Below are positions 37,542 to 46,355 of a stretch of 64,000 nt of DNA, one piece after another. The translations under genes were made by a program, and so were the position numbers. The notes beneath the pieces are model-generated. The model was not told where the DNA came from and did not search any database. It was given only the letters and a program-made list of their open reading frames with translations. The stretch is from Promicromonospora sukumoe 327MFSha3.1 (GTDB taxonomy: Bacteria > Actinomycetota > Actinomycetes > Actinomycetales > Cellulomonadaceae): the NCBI RefSeq assembly GCF_000385135.1, contig NZ_ARQM01000010.1, forward strand, positions 1,860,001 through 1,924,000. The letters run 5' to 3'. Every line of letters begins with the position of its first letter. Position 1 is the first letter of the stretch.

Positions 37542-40184
37542 TCAGCCCGACGTGGTGGAGCGCCAGGTCTCCTCGATCGCGACGATGCGTGCGCGCAGCG
37601 GGGTCGGGTCGGCGTCCGGGGGCACCGGCCCCGCCGCGGCGGCGTCGGCCAGCCAGTCGGCCCAGGCCTGCCACCGCGGCAGGTAGAGGTCGCGCACCAG
37701 GGGGTGCCAGTGCCGGCCGGAGTAGTCGTGCAGGCCGTTGTGCTGTCCGCCCCAGACGCTGACCAGGCTGCGCGCCTCGCGCTCCATCGCGTCCCGCTCG
37801 GCGGGGGTGTCGCCCCAGGCCCGGGCGGCGTCGATCCAGGTGCGCACCCGGCTCTCCGGGCGGACGGTGGCCAGCTCGTCGAGCTCCAGCAGGTCGGCCC
37901 GCAGGCGGTTCATGTGCTCGCGGACGCCGTCGGGGTCGCCGTTCCGCGCCGCCGCGAGGATCCCGCGCACGTGCGCGCGGGTGCCCTGGGCGAGGACGTG
38001 CCCGGCCAGGTCGGCGATGTCGGCGTCGAGGACATCGAGGGCGCTGGTGCCGCTGGGCCCGGCGGTGTCTACGGCGTCTGGCCCGCCTGTGGTGTTCTTG
38101 CTGTTTTCGCCTTCGGCGTCCTCGGTGTCTGCCCCGCCCGTGGCGGCCTCGCTGTCCGGCCCGCCCGTGGCGGCCTCGCTGTCCGCCCCGCTCGCGGTGC
38201 CCTCGGCGTCTGTCCCGCGCGCTGCGGTGCCGACCACTGCCTTGTGCTCCCCGCCGCCAGCCGACCGGTTCTGCCGGGACTCCGCGGCAGTTAGCAGCTC
38301 CCTAACCGCCGTCAGGTCCCGCACCGCGTCGGCGAGGCGGGGGAGGGCGGCCTCGATCGCGGGGTCGTTCTCGGCGTCCACGTTGGACGACGGCGTGGGC
38401 GGCTGCGGACCTGAGATCGCCTCGCCGGCGCTGCGCTGAGCCGGGAACGGCAGGCCTGCGCTCCAGGGCCGGGCGATGACCGGCGTCGGGATCGAGCGGG
38501 TGCGACCCGATCCGTAGAGCGTGGATAAAATAGTGTGCCAAGCGCGTAGCGCCACCCGAGCGGCTTCCTGCACCGGGTCACCGCCAGCTCCAGAGCCGAT
38601 GAGCCCGTACCGGGTGAGCACGAAGCTCTCCAGCCAGGCGTCGAGGTCGGCGGGGGAGTGCGGGCCGTCGTCCCAGGCGAGGTCGGTGCCGAGCTCGTAG
38701 AAGACCTCGTTGTTCTCGATCGCCTCGGGGGCCAGGCCGACGCCGCGCAGGTGCGGCACGCCGTCGGGCAGCGCGGCCACGTCCCGGACGAGTCCCGCCA
38801 GGTCGCCGAACAGCGCGGGCCGCCCGCCGAAGTTGTGCAGCGCGCACCAGACCCAGGGGCGCCCGGCGAGCGGGGCGCCGTCGGCGAGCAGCGCGGTGTG
38901 CAGGGGCACGTGCTCGCCCCAGAGGTCCAGCACCAGCGTCCGGTCGACGGGCACGTCGCACAGGTACGCGCCCACCCGGTCCGGCGTCCAGAACGCGCCC
39001 TTGTAGTGGAAGGGCCAGCCCTGCAGCACCCAGACCGGCTCGGGTTCCCCGCCGTCTCGAGCCGCCGCGGCCAGCGCGCGGTACATCCCGCGTCCGGCGG
39101 AGCGCAGGTGGTCGGCGTCGTCCGACGGCGGCACGGACTCGATGTACGGGTCCACCGCGTAGAAGCCCGTGCCGGGGCCGAGGAGCTCGCGCTGCACCCG
39201 GCCGAACGTCGCGTGCAGGCCCCGGAAGCGTGCCGACTCGGGGTGCAGCAGCGGGATGTGCCAGCCCTGCCACTCGATCTCGTCGTAGCCGGCTGTGTCG
39301 TCGCCGCCCGTGTCGTGGCTGCCCGCGTCGTCGCCACCCGTTCCACCCGCGCGGCACCCGTCGGAAGCGGGGCCCGCGCCCGCGAGCGACGGTGGCACGT
39401 GCCCGCCGAACCCGGGCAGCACCGGCGTCATGCCGAGCTCGCGCATCCGCGCGAGGATCCGCCGGGCCAGGTCGACGCGGCGCTCGGCCCAGCGGGCGGG
39501 GAGCGGACCGCCGAATGAGTGCATGCCGCCCATGAACGTCCACGGGAAGTGCGCGGCGCCGCCGATCCACTCGGCCACCTCGGTGTCGGGCAGCCCGGAC
39601 CGGCGGAAGGTCTCGGCCAGCACGGCCTCGTGCGCCACGAGCATCAGCGGGTGCGTGACGCCGTGCAGCGCCATCCAGTCGATCTCGCGCTCCCAGCGGT
39701 CCCAGCCCCAGAACGGCGTCGAGTACCCGAACGTCACCACGTTCAGGTAGTACCGCACGGCGTGCGGCGTCGAGACGGCGGTCCGGGGCGCGTCTGGCAG
39801 GGGTCCCGCGCCCACCTGCGGTCCCGGGTGCCCATTCGGTCCGACGTCGGCCTCCGGCCCTGCGCCCGCCTCCGGCCCTGCGCCCGCCTCCGGTCCTGTG
39901 CCAACGCACGGTCGCTGCCAGGTGAGGCGCGTGCCCAGGTGGGCGCGCACGTAGCGGGCGAGGGCGACCGAGGCCGCGACGGGGTCCGACGCGCGGATCG
40001 TCAACCGGCCGCCGGTCGCGACGTAGTCGGCTGCGGCGGCGGGGCCGGCGGCATGCCCCCCGGCCGTCTCAAGTGATTCGTTCGTCCACCCGGCCGGCAA
40101 CGGCTCCAGCGAGACCAGCCCGGGATCGACCCCGGCACGTTCGGCGACGCCGCGGACGGCGTCCGCCCACGACACGCCCGTCAC
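37542..40184 (-). CDS. Alpha-N-acetylglucosaminidase, GH89 (NAGLU-like), cytoplasmic
   Basis: An 880-residue GH89 glycosidase. Family landmarks: YYLNVVTFGYSTPFWGWDRW, HGVTHPLMLVAHEAVL, HFPWTFMGGMHSFGG, GWPFHYKGAFW, CALHNFGGRPALFGDL and GLAPEAIENNEVFYEL, the last with a probable catalytic Glu. It would release terminal alpha-linked GlcNAc. There is no signal peptide, so substrate must be imported, consistent with the ABC genes upstream. Two low-complexity inserts (Gly/Pro/Glu near 120-150 and Thr/Gly/Asp/Glu near 665-725) are unusual. The GTG at 40184 overlaps the stop of the oxidoreductase (GTGA); an ATG at 40211 is possible. A patch at 38290-38545 has rare codons including TTA. Confidence 0.85.
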   Translation of the reverse strand: MTGVSWADAVRGVAERAGVDPGLVSLEPLPAGWTNESLETAGGHAAGPAAAADYVATGGRLTIRASDPVAASVALARYVRAHLGTRLTWQRPCVGTGPEAGAGPEAGAGPEADVGPNGHPGPQVGAGPLPDAPRTAVSTPHAVRYYLNVVTFGYSTPFWGWDRWEREIDWMALHGVTHPLMLVAHEAVLAETFRRSGLPDTEVAEWIGGAAHFPWTFMGGMHSFGGPLPARWAERRVDLARRILARMRELGMTPVLPGFGGHVPPSLAGAGPASDGCRAGGTGGDDAGSHDTGGDDTAGYDEIEWQGWHIPLLHPESARFRGLHATFGRVQRELLGPGTGFYAVDPYIESVPPSDDADHLRSAGRGMYRALAAAARDGGEPEPVWVLQGWPFHYKGAFWTPDRVGAYLCDVPVDRTLVLDLWGEHVPLHTALLADGAPLAGRPWVWCALHNFGGRPALFGDLAGLVRDVAALPDGVPHLRGVGLAPEAIENNEVFYELGTDLAWDDGPHSPADLDAWLESFVLTRYGLIGSGAGGDPVQEAARVALRAWHTILSTLYGSGRTRSIPTPVIARPWSAGLPFPAQRSAGEAISGPQPPTPSSNVDAENDPAIEAALPRLADAVRDLTAVRELLTAAESRQNRSAGGGEHKAVVGTAARGTDAEGTASGADSEAATGGPDSEAATGGADTEDAEGENSKNTTGGPDAVDTAGPSGTSALDVLDADIADLAGHVLAQGTRAHVRGILAAARNGDPDGVREHMNRLRADLLELDELATVRPESRVRTWIDAARAWGDTPAERDAMEREARSLVSVWGGQHNGLHDYSGRHWHPLVRDLYLPRWQAWADWLADAAAAGPVPPDADPTPLRARIVAIEETWRSTTSG
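38529..38544 (+). repeat. 16-bp word shared with the integrase-like promoter (copy 1)
   Basis: AATAGTGTGCCAAGCG, identical to 45669-45684; the match extends to 18 of 20 through CGTA/TATA. It lies inside the GH89 gene beside the TTA codon (38526-38528, reverse strand). Confidence 0.5.
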
Positions 40185-41539
40185 GCCGACCCCACCGTCG
40201 TCTCCGTCCATGCCGAAAAGTCCACCACGCCCGCCCCGGTGCGCGACTCCTCGGCGGCGAACGCCATGAGGTGGCTGTCCAGCGCCGTCGCGAACGACAG
40301 CTCGCCCGTCCCCACCGTGCCGTCCACCACGGCGCGGCAGAACGCGTCCATCAGGGCGTCGTCCCCACCCGCGTGCCCCCGGTGGTCGGCCGCGACCGAG
40401 TCGGCGCGGGCGACGAGCATGCAGGTCGCGTGCCCCAGGGGGCCGGCGACGCCGGAGGCCACCACCTCGACACCAGCCGGCAGCGACTCCGGCAACCGCC
40501 CCGCCGGCGAGAACAGGTCCACCCGGATCTCGCCCGAGTCCATGTGCCCGTGCAGCTGCCCCCGCGTCCCCGTGATCGTCAGATGCCTGGTGTTCTCCGC
40601 GGTGAACGCGCTCGCCGTGAGCGTCGCGGTCAGCCCCGTGCCGAACTCCAGAAGCGTCTGCTGGTGGTCCGCCACGTCGTTGTCGCACCGGTACACGCAC
40701 CGCCCGTACGGCCCGCGCCGCAGCGCCGCGAGCCGTCCGGCGGGGGAGAGGTCGGAGCCGAGCATCGTCACGGGGTGGCCCGTGACGTCGCGCAGGGCGT
40801 CCACGTAGTACCGCGGCGCGTAGAACGGGCAGGACGTCGCCGCGGGGCAGCCGTCGGTGCAGCGTCCCGGGGCGCCGGCCGGCGCGTTCTCGGCGCGGAA
40901 GTGCAGCAGCGACCCCGTGCTGGACACCGTCCGGGGCGCCGCCCCGGCGAGCCAGCGGATCAGGTCCAGGTCGTGGCACGTCTTGGCGAGCACCATGGGG
41001 CTGGACTCGGCGGCGTTGCGCCAGTTGCCCCGCACGAACGAGTGCGCGAAGTGCCAGAACCCGATGTTCTCCCGCACCTCGATCGTCGCGAGGTCGCCCA
41101 GCGAGCCCGCCGCGACGACGGCCCGCACGGCCCGCCAGAACGGCGCGAACCGCAGCACGTGCCCGACGGCGACCCGGGCGCCCGTCCGGCGCACCACGCC
41201 GGCCAGGTCGGTCAGCCCCGTGAGCGTCGGCGCGGCGGGCTTCTCCAGCAGCATCGGCAGCCCGGCGTCGGCCACCGCGGCGGCGGCCGGGACGTGGAGC
41301 GCGTCCGGCAGGGCGATCAGCACGGCGTCCGGCCGCAGGTGGGCGAGGTCGGCCACCAGGTCGCGCCAGTCCGGGTACCGGGCCGCCGTCGTCCCGGCGA
41401 GGGCGTCCAGCCGCGCCGGCACCGGGTCGGCCACGCCGACGACGCGGGCACGGTCCGGGTGCGCCCGCACCCAGCGTCCGTAGGCGTCGGCGCCTCGCCC
41501 GCCCGCGCCGAGCACGGCGAGACGCAGGGAACGGTTCAT
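40181..41539 (-). CDS. Gfo/Idh/MocA-family oxidoreductase
   Basis: A 452-residue sugar oxidoreductase. The Rossmann motif is VLGAGGRGADAYGRW (about 9-23), followed by ALPDALHVPAAAAV and the EKP motif LLEKPAAPTL. The C-terminal domain contains a Cys cluster (GRCTDGCPAATSCPFY) that is uncommon in the family but known in some members, and HDLDLIRWLAG. It would oxidise or isomerise a sugar, probably GlcNAc-related, using NAD(P). Ribosome site GAGGAGG; overlaps the GH89 gene by 4 nt. Confidence 0.87.
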   Translation of the reverse strand: MNRSLRLAVLGAGGRGADAYGRWVRAHPDRARVVGVADPVPARLDALAGTTAARYPDWRDLVADLAHLRPDAVLIALPDALHVPAAAAVADAGLPMLLEKPAAPTLTGLTDLAGVVRRTGARVAVGHVLRFAPFWRAVRAVVAAGSLGDLATIEVRENIGFWHFAHSFVRGNWRNAAESSPMVLAKTCHDLDLIRWLAGAAPRTVSSTGSLLHFRAENAPAGAPGRCTDGCPAATSCPFYAPRYYVDALRDVTGHPVTMLGSDLSPAGRLAALRRGPYGRCVYRCDNDVADHQQTLLEFGTGLTATLTASAFTAENTRHLTITGTRGQLHGHMDSGEIRVDLFSPAGRLPESLPAGVEVVASGVAGPLGHATCMLVARADSVAADHRGHAGGDDALMDAFCRAVVDGTVGTGELSFATALDSHLMAFAAEESRTGAGVVDFSAWTETTVGSA

Positions 41540-41595
41540 CGCACGGTCCTCCTCAGGACGGTCCCCCCGAGCGCATCGAGCGCATCAGGCACACC

Positions 41596-42444
41596 TCATC
41601 GTTCGGCACCCTGGACCAGCCCGGAGACGATGTACCGCTGGGCCAGGAAGAAGATGATCACCACCGGCACGGTCACCGCGATGGACCCGGCCAGCAGCAC
41701 CGTGACCGGCACCTGGAAGTCGCCGAGCTGCGCGATGCCCAGCGGCGCCGTCCAGAGGTCGCGGTGCTGCACCAGGAACAGCAGGGCGTAGAAGTACTCG
41801 TTCCAGGCGATCATGAACACGTAGATCGCGGTGGCCACGACGCCCGGCACCGCGATCGGCAGCACCACGCGGGTCAGGAGCTGGCCCAGCGTGCAGCCGT
41901 CCATGATCGCGGCCTCCTCGACGCTGGCCGGCAGTGCCAGGAAGAAGTTCCGCATCATGTACAGCGCCACCGGCACGGTGGCCGCCACGTAGACGATCAG
42001 CAGCCCCACCAGCGAGCTGGTCAGGCCCAGCCTGGACAGGATCACGAACTTGGGCACCGCCAGCACGATCCCCGGGAACAGGTAGACCGCCAGGATGATG
42101 CCGTTCGTGACGGCCCGCCCCCGGTACCGCAGCCGGGCGGCCGCGTAGGCGCCCAGCACGCAGACCACGATGCTCACCACCACCGTCCCGACGGCGACGC
42201 CGAGCGAGTTGAGCACGAACCGCGCGAGCCCGAACCCGCCGTCGGCCTCGTCCCGCATGGCCGTGGCGAACGCGGACAGGTCCAGGCTCGTCGGCAGCCC
42301 CAGCGGGTCGCGCGTCACCTCCGTGTAGGGGCGCATCGACAGGACGACGCCGTACGCGACCGGCCCCAGCGACCACAGCAGCGCGAGCGCGACGACGACG
42401 GCGCGGCCGGCGCGGGCCGCGCGGGTGGGTCGGACGCCCGTCAT
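41596..42444 (-). CDS. Carbohydrate ABC transporter permease, MalG type
   Basis: A 282-residue inner-membrane permease with six helices. The EAA loop is VEEAAIMDGCTLGQLLTRVVLPIAVPG (around 185-211), the site that meets the ATPase. MalG/UgpE-like length and C-terminus (VSGLVQGAER) fit the CUT1 sugar family. It overlaps the other permease gene by 4 nt (ATGA). No ATPase gene is in the operon, so a shared MsmK-type ATPase elsewhere is expected. Confidence 0.9.
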   Translation of the reverse strand: MTGVRPTRAARAGRAVVVALALLWSLGPVAYGVVLSMRPYTEVTRDPLGLPTSLDLSAFATAMRDEADGGFGLARFVLNSLGVAVGTVVVSIVVCVLGAYAAARLRYRGRAVTNGIILAVYLFPGIVLAVPKFVILSRLGLTSSLVGLLIVYVAATVPVALYMMRNFFLALPASVEEAAIMDGCTLGQLLTRVVLPIAVPGVVATAIYVFMIAWNEYFYALLFLVQHRDLWTAPLGIAQLGDFQVPVTVLLAGSIAVTVPVVIIFFLAQRYIVSGLVQGAER

Positions 42445-43445
42445 GAGTCCTCCGTCCGCCGGGACAGCAGCACGTACCCCACCAGGAGCACCCCCAGGAT
42501 GAGGCTCATCAGCAGCCCGAACGCCGCCGCGCTGCCGATGTCGGCCTTGGTCACGAGCTCGGTGTAGACCTTGATCGCCATGACCTGGGTGCTCCCGGCG
42601 CCCTCGGTCAGCAGGTAGACGTCGTCGAAGCTCTGGAACGACCAGATGAACCGCAGCAGCAGGAGCAGCAACGCCACGGCCCGCAGCTGCGGCAGCAGGA
42701 TGTACCGCAGCGTCTGCCGGCGGCCCGCGCCGTCGAGCGCGGCGGCCTCCTCGATCTCGCCCGGCACCGCCTGCAGCCGCGCGGTCAGGAACAGGAACGC
42801 CAGCGGCGCCGACTTCCAGATGTCGAACAGCACCACCACCAGCAGCGCGACCGGCACGGGGATGCCCCAGACCTCGGCGGAGGTGGTGCTGAGGAACCCG
42901 ACGGGCGTGTCCCACCCGAGGTAGGCGCGGCCGAACGCGTTCACGACGCCGTACTGCGGGTTGAGCATCGTCTTCCAGAGGGTCGCCGCGGCCACCACCG
43001 GCAGCACGTACGGCACCAGGAGCAGCGCCCGCACCAGACCGCGCCCGCGGAACGGGCGGCGCAGCGCGAGCGCGAGCACCAGCCCGACGGCGAGTGAGCC
43101 GGCCGCCGTCAGGCCCGCGTACAGGACCGTGGTCCACAGGGCGCCCCAGAACGCCTGCGACGCCATGGCGCGCTCGAAGTTGTCCAGCGACCACTCGATC
43201 GGCTCGGTGCCCAGGAACGGGATGTCGACCAGCCGGATCTCCGAGAAGCCGAACACGACCACCAGCGCGAACGGCAGCAGCACCACGAGGGCCACGACCG
43301 CCAGGGACGGCGAGACGAGCAGCCAGCCGGAGCGGTTCTCCCGCCGGGCCCGCCCCGCCTGCGCCCCAATCTGGGTAGCCGGCCTGCGGGACGCCGGTCT
43401 GCCGGACGCCGGCCCGCGGGCGGCCGGCACGCGCGCGGTCCTCAC
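42441..43445 (-). CDS. Carbohydrate ABC transporter permease, MalF type
   Basis: A 334-residue permease with six helices starting near residue 42 (LVSPSLAVVALVVLLPFALVVV). The EAA loop is IEEAAALDGAGRRQTLRYILLPQLR. It is the MalF/UgpA-like partner of the next permease. Start is the GTG at 43445 which overlaps the stop of the binding-protein gene (GTGA). The first 40 residues are Ala/Arg/Pro-rich. Confidence 0.9.
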   Translation of the reverse strand: MRTARVPAARGPASGRPASRRPATQIGAQAGRARRENRSGWLLVSPSLAVVALVVLLPFALVVVFGFSEIRLVDIPFLGTEPIEWSLDNFERAMASQAFWGALWTTVLYAGLTAAGSLAVGLVLALALRRPFRGRGLVRALLLVPYVLPVVAAATLWKTMLNPQYGVVNAFGRAYLGWDTPVGFLSTTSAEVWGIPVPVALLVVVLFDIWKSAPLAFLFLTARLQAVPGEIEEAAALDGAGRRQTLRYILLPQLRAVALLLLLLRFIWSFQSFDDVYLLTEGAGSTQVMAIKVYTELVTKADIGSAAAFGLLMSLILGVLLVGYVLLSRRTEDS

Positions 43446-44854
43446 TGGTCCTGCTGCAGCGCCGTCACCTCCGCGGCCATCTGCCGCGTCACCTCCGCGG
43501 GGTCGGTGCCGCGGTACAGCGGGTCGAGCTGCTGCGCCAGCGTGCCCTGCGTGGCGACCAGGCCCGCGAGCGTCGCGTCGGGCGTGCCCTGGCCCCAGCG
43601 GTCGACGGCGTCCATGCCCTCGCCCATGGCCGTCACCAGGTCGTCGCCGTACACCTCGGCCACCGACGACTCGACCTTGGGCCCGAAGCCCAGGCCGCCC
43701 CACGCGTCCAGGTACTCGGTGGGGTTCTCCGGGGTGCCGGTGCGCAGCGGCAGGCGGCCCTCGGTGGCCACGGCCAGCGTGTCGGCGTAGCCCGTGCTCA
43801 GCATGTACTCGATGTACTGGCGCGCCTCGTCGGCGTGCGCGTGGGCCGGCACCGCGTAGGCGAGCGTGGCGCCGAACTGGGCCGGGGCGGCGTCAGTCTC
43901 GTCGGCCGAGCCGCCCGGCGGCTCCAGCACCGTGATGAACCCCGAGCTCTTCGCCAGGAACTCCGGGTCGTCGCCGCACTCCTCGCACGACGGCGGCACC
44001 GCCTCGTCGAGGTCCGCCAGCTCGTCCAGGATGTGCGTCGAGAACAGCAGCATCGCGGCGTCGCCCGCCAGGTAGGCGGCCCGCGCCGACTCGACGTCGT
44101 AGTCGCCCGCGACGGACGAGTCGCGCAGCTCCTTGAAGTACCCGGCGGCCTCGGCGCACACTGGCGAGTCGATGGCGACCTCGCCGTCGGTCACGAGGCT
44201 GCAGCCCGCGGACTGGAAGATCGACTCGATCCCCTCGGTGCCCGACGCCGTTCCGGACTGGGTGCCCAGGGCGATGCCGGTGAGGCCCAGCTCCTCCTTG
44301 ACGGCCGTGGCCGCCTGCGCGAGCTCCTCGACCGTCGTGGGCACCTCGACGCCCGCCTCCTCCAGGAGGTCGGTGCGGTAGGCGATCAGGTGCACCCAGC
44401 CGTCGCTCGGCACGGCGGCCACGGTGCTCTCGCCCGAGTCCGTGTCCTGCACCGTGACCGCGCCGAGCGCGTTCTGGTTGAACGTCGCGGGGTCCAGCGT
44501 GTCCAGGGCGGCCTGGACGGCGTCGGTGTCGAGCAGCCCCTGGGACTGCCAGGAGGTGACCTGCGAGGCACCGGCGAGGATCAGGTCGGGCACCTCGCCC
44601 GAGGCGGCGCCGGTCACCAGGGCCTGGTCCTGGTCGGCGGCGGCGAGCGGGACGACGTCGACCTCGATGCCGGTCTCCTCCGTGAACCCCTCCGCGACGG
44701 CCTCCTGGGCGGCGACCCGCTCGGGCGTGGACTGCGGCGTCCAGAAGGTGATCGAGTCGGTGGGCTCCTCCGCGGGTGCCCCGCACGCGGCGAGGAGCGC
44801 GGTGGTGGCGGTCAGTGCGACGACGGCGACGGACGGGCGGATGCGACGGTGCAT
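43442..44854 (-). CDS. Extracellular sugar-binding lipoprotein of the ABC transporter
   Basis: A 470-residue solute-binding lipoprotein (SBP family 1). The signal peptide ends in the lipobox LLAAC with Cys24 as lipid anchor. The mature part has ITFWTPQSTPERVAAQEAV, GEVPDLILAGASQVTSWQSQ and a C-terminal helical lobe typical of sugar-binding proteins. Four Cys (CSL...VC and CEEC) may form disulphides. It is first in the operon; ATG 44854 follows GGAGGG. Substrate probably an alpha-GlcNAc-bearing oligosaccharide, inferred from GH89. Confidence 0.9.
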   Translation of the reverse strand: MHRRIRPSVAVVALTATTALLAACGAPAEEPTDSITFWTPQSTPERVAAQEAVAEGFTEETGIEVDVVPLAAADQDQALVTGAASGEVPDLILAGASQVTSWQSQGLLDTDAVQAALDTLDPATFNQNALGAVTVQDTDSGESTVAAVPSDGWVHLIAYRTDLLEEAGVEVPTTVEELAQAATAVKEELGLTGIALGTQSGTASGTEGIESIFQSAGCSLVTDGEVAIDSPVCAEAAGYFKELRDSSVAGDYDVESARAAYLAGDAAMLLFSTHILDELADLDEAVPPSCEECGDDPEFLAKSSGFITVLEPPGGSADETDAAPAQFGATLAYAVPAHAHADEARQYIEYMLSTGYADTLAVATEGRLPLRTGTPENPTEYLDAWGGLGFGPKVESSVAEVYGDDLVTAMGEGMDAVDRWGQGTPDATLAGLVATQGTLAQQLDPLYRGTDPAEVTRQMAAEVTALQQDQ

Positions 44855-44902
44855 GATCGGTCCCTCCACGGTGCGGGCCTGGCTGTGTGCTGCGGGCACG
44901 TA

Positions 44903-44944
44903 CTGGGTGCCCCAGACAATTCACCCAGGTCCGGGGCCAGTCAA
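44903..44944 (-). promoter_or_regulatory. Promoter and inverted-repeat operator of the glycan operon
   Basis: Reverse strand: TTGACT (44944-44939), 17-bp spacer, AATTGT (44921-44916). CTGGGTG (44903-44909) and CACCCAG (44922-44928) form an inverted repeat spanning the -10. The -35 overlaps the stop of the IMPACT gene. No regulator gene is adjacent. Confidence 0.5.
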
Positions 44945-45618
44945 GGACGACGCGCCGGGGACGCCGGTACGGGCACGTCGACGACACGGGCGTCACCGAC
45001 CTCGGGGGTCAGCGCGCCCGCCGAGGCGGCCGCGACGTCCGCGGCCAGGGCCTCCAGCTCGTCCGGCGGCACCAGCAGCCGCAGGTGCGCGACGGCGCCG
45101 TAGCTGGGCGGCTCCATCACCGACCCGTGGCCGGAGGCCCAGTCGCGCAGCATGTTGTCGATGCGGCCGGCGTCGGCGTGGGGGACCGGCACCTCGACCT
45201 CGCGCAGCAGCTCGCGGCGCAGCAGGACGCCGGAGGAGGCGGCGTCGTCCAGGGCTGCCGCGACCGCGCCGGAGTAGGCGCGCACCAGGCCGCCGGCCCC
45301 GAGCTTCACGCCCCCGAAGTACCGGGTGACGACGGCGACCAGGTCGGTGACGCCGCGGTGGCGCAGCACCTCCAGCATGGGCACACCGGCGGTGCCGCTC
45401 GGCTCGCCGTCGTCGGAGGAGCGGGCCTGGTCGGCGCGGGTGCCCAGCACCATGGCGACGCAGTGGTGCCGCGCGTCCCAGAGCTCCTTGCGCAGGCGCG
45501 CGATGACGGCGTCGGCCTCCGCGACGCTGCCGGCCGGGGCGAGGTGGGCCAGGAACCGCGACTTCTTGATGAGGAGCTCGTGGTCGACGGGGCGTGCGAT
45601 GGTGCTGGGGAGGTCCAC
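44941..45618 (-). CDS. YigZ/IMPACT-family protein (UPF0029)
   Basis: A 225-residue IMPACT-type protein. The N-terminal domain has ELLIKKSRFLAHLAP, LWDARHHCVAMVLG, SDDGEPSGTAGVPMLEVL and VVTRYFGGVKLGAGGLVRAY, which are the family signatures; the C-terminal DUF1949-like domain follows from about residue 140. Function in bacteria is not settled; the eukaryotic relative IMPACT regulates translation. The GTG at 45618 lies 6 nt from TACCCT (45630-45625), so probably leaderless. Confidence 0.88.
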   Translation of the reverse strand: MDLPSTIARPVDHELLIKKSRFLAHLAPAGSVAEADAVIARLRKELWDARHHCVAMVLGTRADQARSSDDGEPSGTAGVPMLEVLRHRGVTDLVAVVTRYFGGVKLGAGGLVRAYSGAVAAALDDAASSGVLLRRELLREVEVPVPHADAGRIDNMLRDWASGHGSVMEPPSYGAVAHLRLLVPPDELEALAADVAAASAGALTPEVGDARVVDVPVPASPARRP

Positions 45619-45663
45619 CGTCAGAGGGTACGCACCACGTCGTCGCGAACCGGCGTCTCCTCT

Positions 45664-45690
45664 TGATTAATAGTGTGCCAAGCGTATATT
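45664..45690 (+). promoter_or_regulatory. Promoter of the integrase-like gene, leaderless
   Basis: TTGATT (about 45663-45668), about 16 bp, TATATT (45685-45690), then 7 nt to the ATG at 45698. The spacer is the 16-bp word AATAGTGTGCCAAGCG shared with the GH89 gene. This is an AT-rich island in otherwise GC-rich DNA. Confidence 0.6.
45669..45684 (+). repeat. 16-bp word shared with the GH89 gene (copy 2)
   Basis: Identical to 38529-38544 and placed exactly in the -35/-10 spacer of the integrase-like gene. Confidence 0.5.
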
Positions 45691-45697
45691 CAGTCCC

Positions 45698-46306
45698 ATG
45701 ACCAGTACCGACGCAACGTCACCAACAGCCAGGGCCGGGGAGCCCGGCCGGTACCCGCGGCCCCCGGTGAGCCTCGAGGAGGCCGAGTGGGTGTGGCGCG
45801 AGCTGTCCACGGAGGCGATGCGTCCTGGTGCCAAGCCGGAGGCGGCGCGCCTGGCGGTGATCACGGGACTCGTGCGCGCGACCGGCTCCCGGTACGGGGA
45901 CCTGCTGCGCGTGCGGGTCGAGGACATCGACCTCGGGCCGGCGCGGGCCAAGGCGTCCGAGGGCAGCGTGCTGGTGCGGCACGGCAAGCACCGCACGCCG
46001 CACCGGCACCTGCTGCCGGCGGACCTGGTGGTGCTGCTCAGGCACTGGATGGTGGTGCGCGAGGAGCTGGCGTCCGAGCTGGAGGGCTCGGTCCCGCGGG
46101 CGCTGCTGCTGACGGTGCACCACACGCACGACAACGGGACCACGGTCTCGTCGGGCCTGCCGATCACGCGGCAGGGGCTGGTGCTGTCGTGGCGCCGGTT
46201 CGTGCACCGCACCAACGCGCGCTACGGCGCGCTGCGCCCGCCCCTGCCGACCCGCTTCGAGCAGGTCCGCCGCGCCTGGGTCGACGCGGCACGGGAAGAC
46301 CGCTGA
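45698..46306 (+). CDS. Truncated tyrosine-recombinase-like protein
   Basis: A 202-residue protein resembling the central part of tyrosine recombinases. GLVRATGSRYGDLLRVRVEDIDLG matches the first catalytic-Arg box and VLVRHGKHRTPHRHLLPADLVVLL the Lys beta-hairpin. The HxxR box and the catalytic Tyr are not visible: the C-terminus ends in RRAWVDAAREDR. It may be a domesticated DNA-binding remnant or a degraded integrase. No N-terminal core-binding domain of normal size. Leaderless promoter with its own AT-rich site. Tail-to-tail with the next GNAT gene. Confidence 0.55.
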   Translation: MTSTDATSPTARAGEPGRYPRPPVSLEEAEWVWRELSTEAMRPGAKPEAARLAVITGLVRATGSRYGDLLRVRVEDIDLGPARAKASEGSVLVRHGKHRTPHRHLLPADLVVLLRHWMVVREELASELEGSVPRALLLTVHHTHDNGTTVSSGLPITRQGLVLSWRRFVHRTNARYGALRPPLPTRFEQVRRAWVDAAREDR

Positions 46307-46355
46307 CCTTCCCGAAGAGAGCAGGAAGCGGGTCGGCGGAGGCGTCAGGAAAGGC

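Noticed and set aside
45669-45684. Sigma-54 promoter (TTGGCAC on the reverse strand of the 16-bp word)
   Set aside because: Actinobacteria are not known to use sigma-54, and the matching GC of a -12 element is absent at the required distance.
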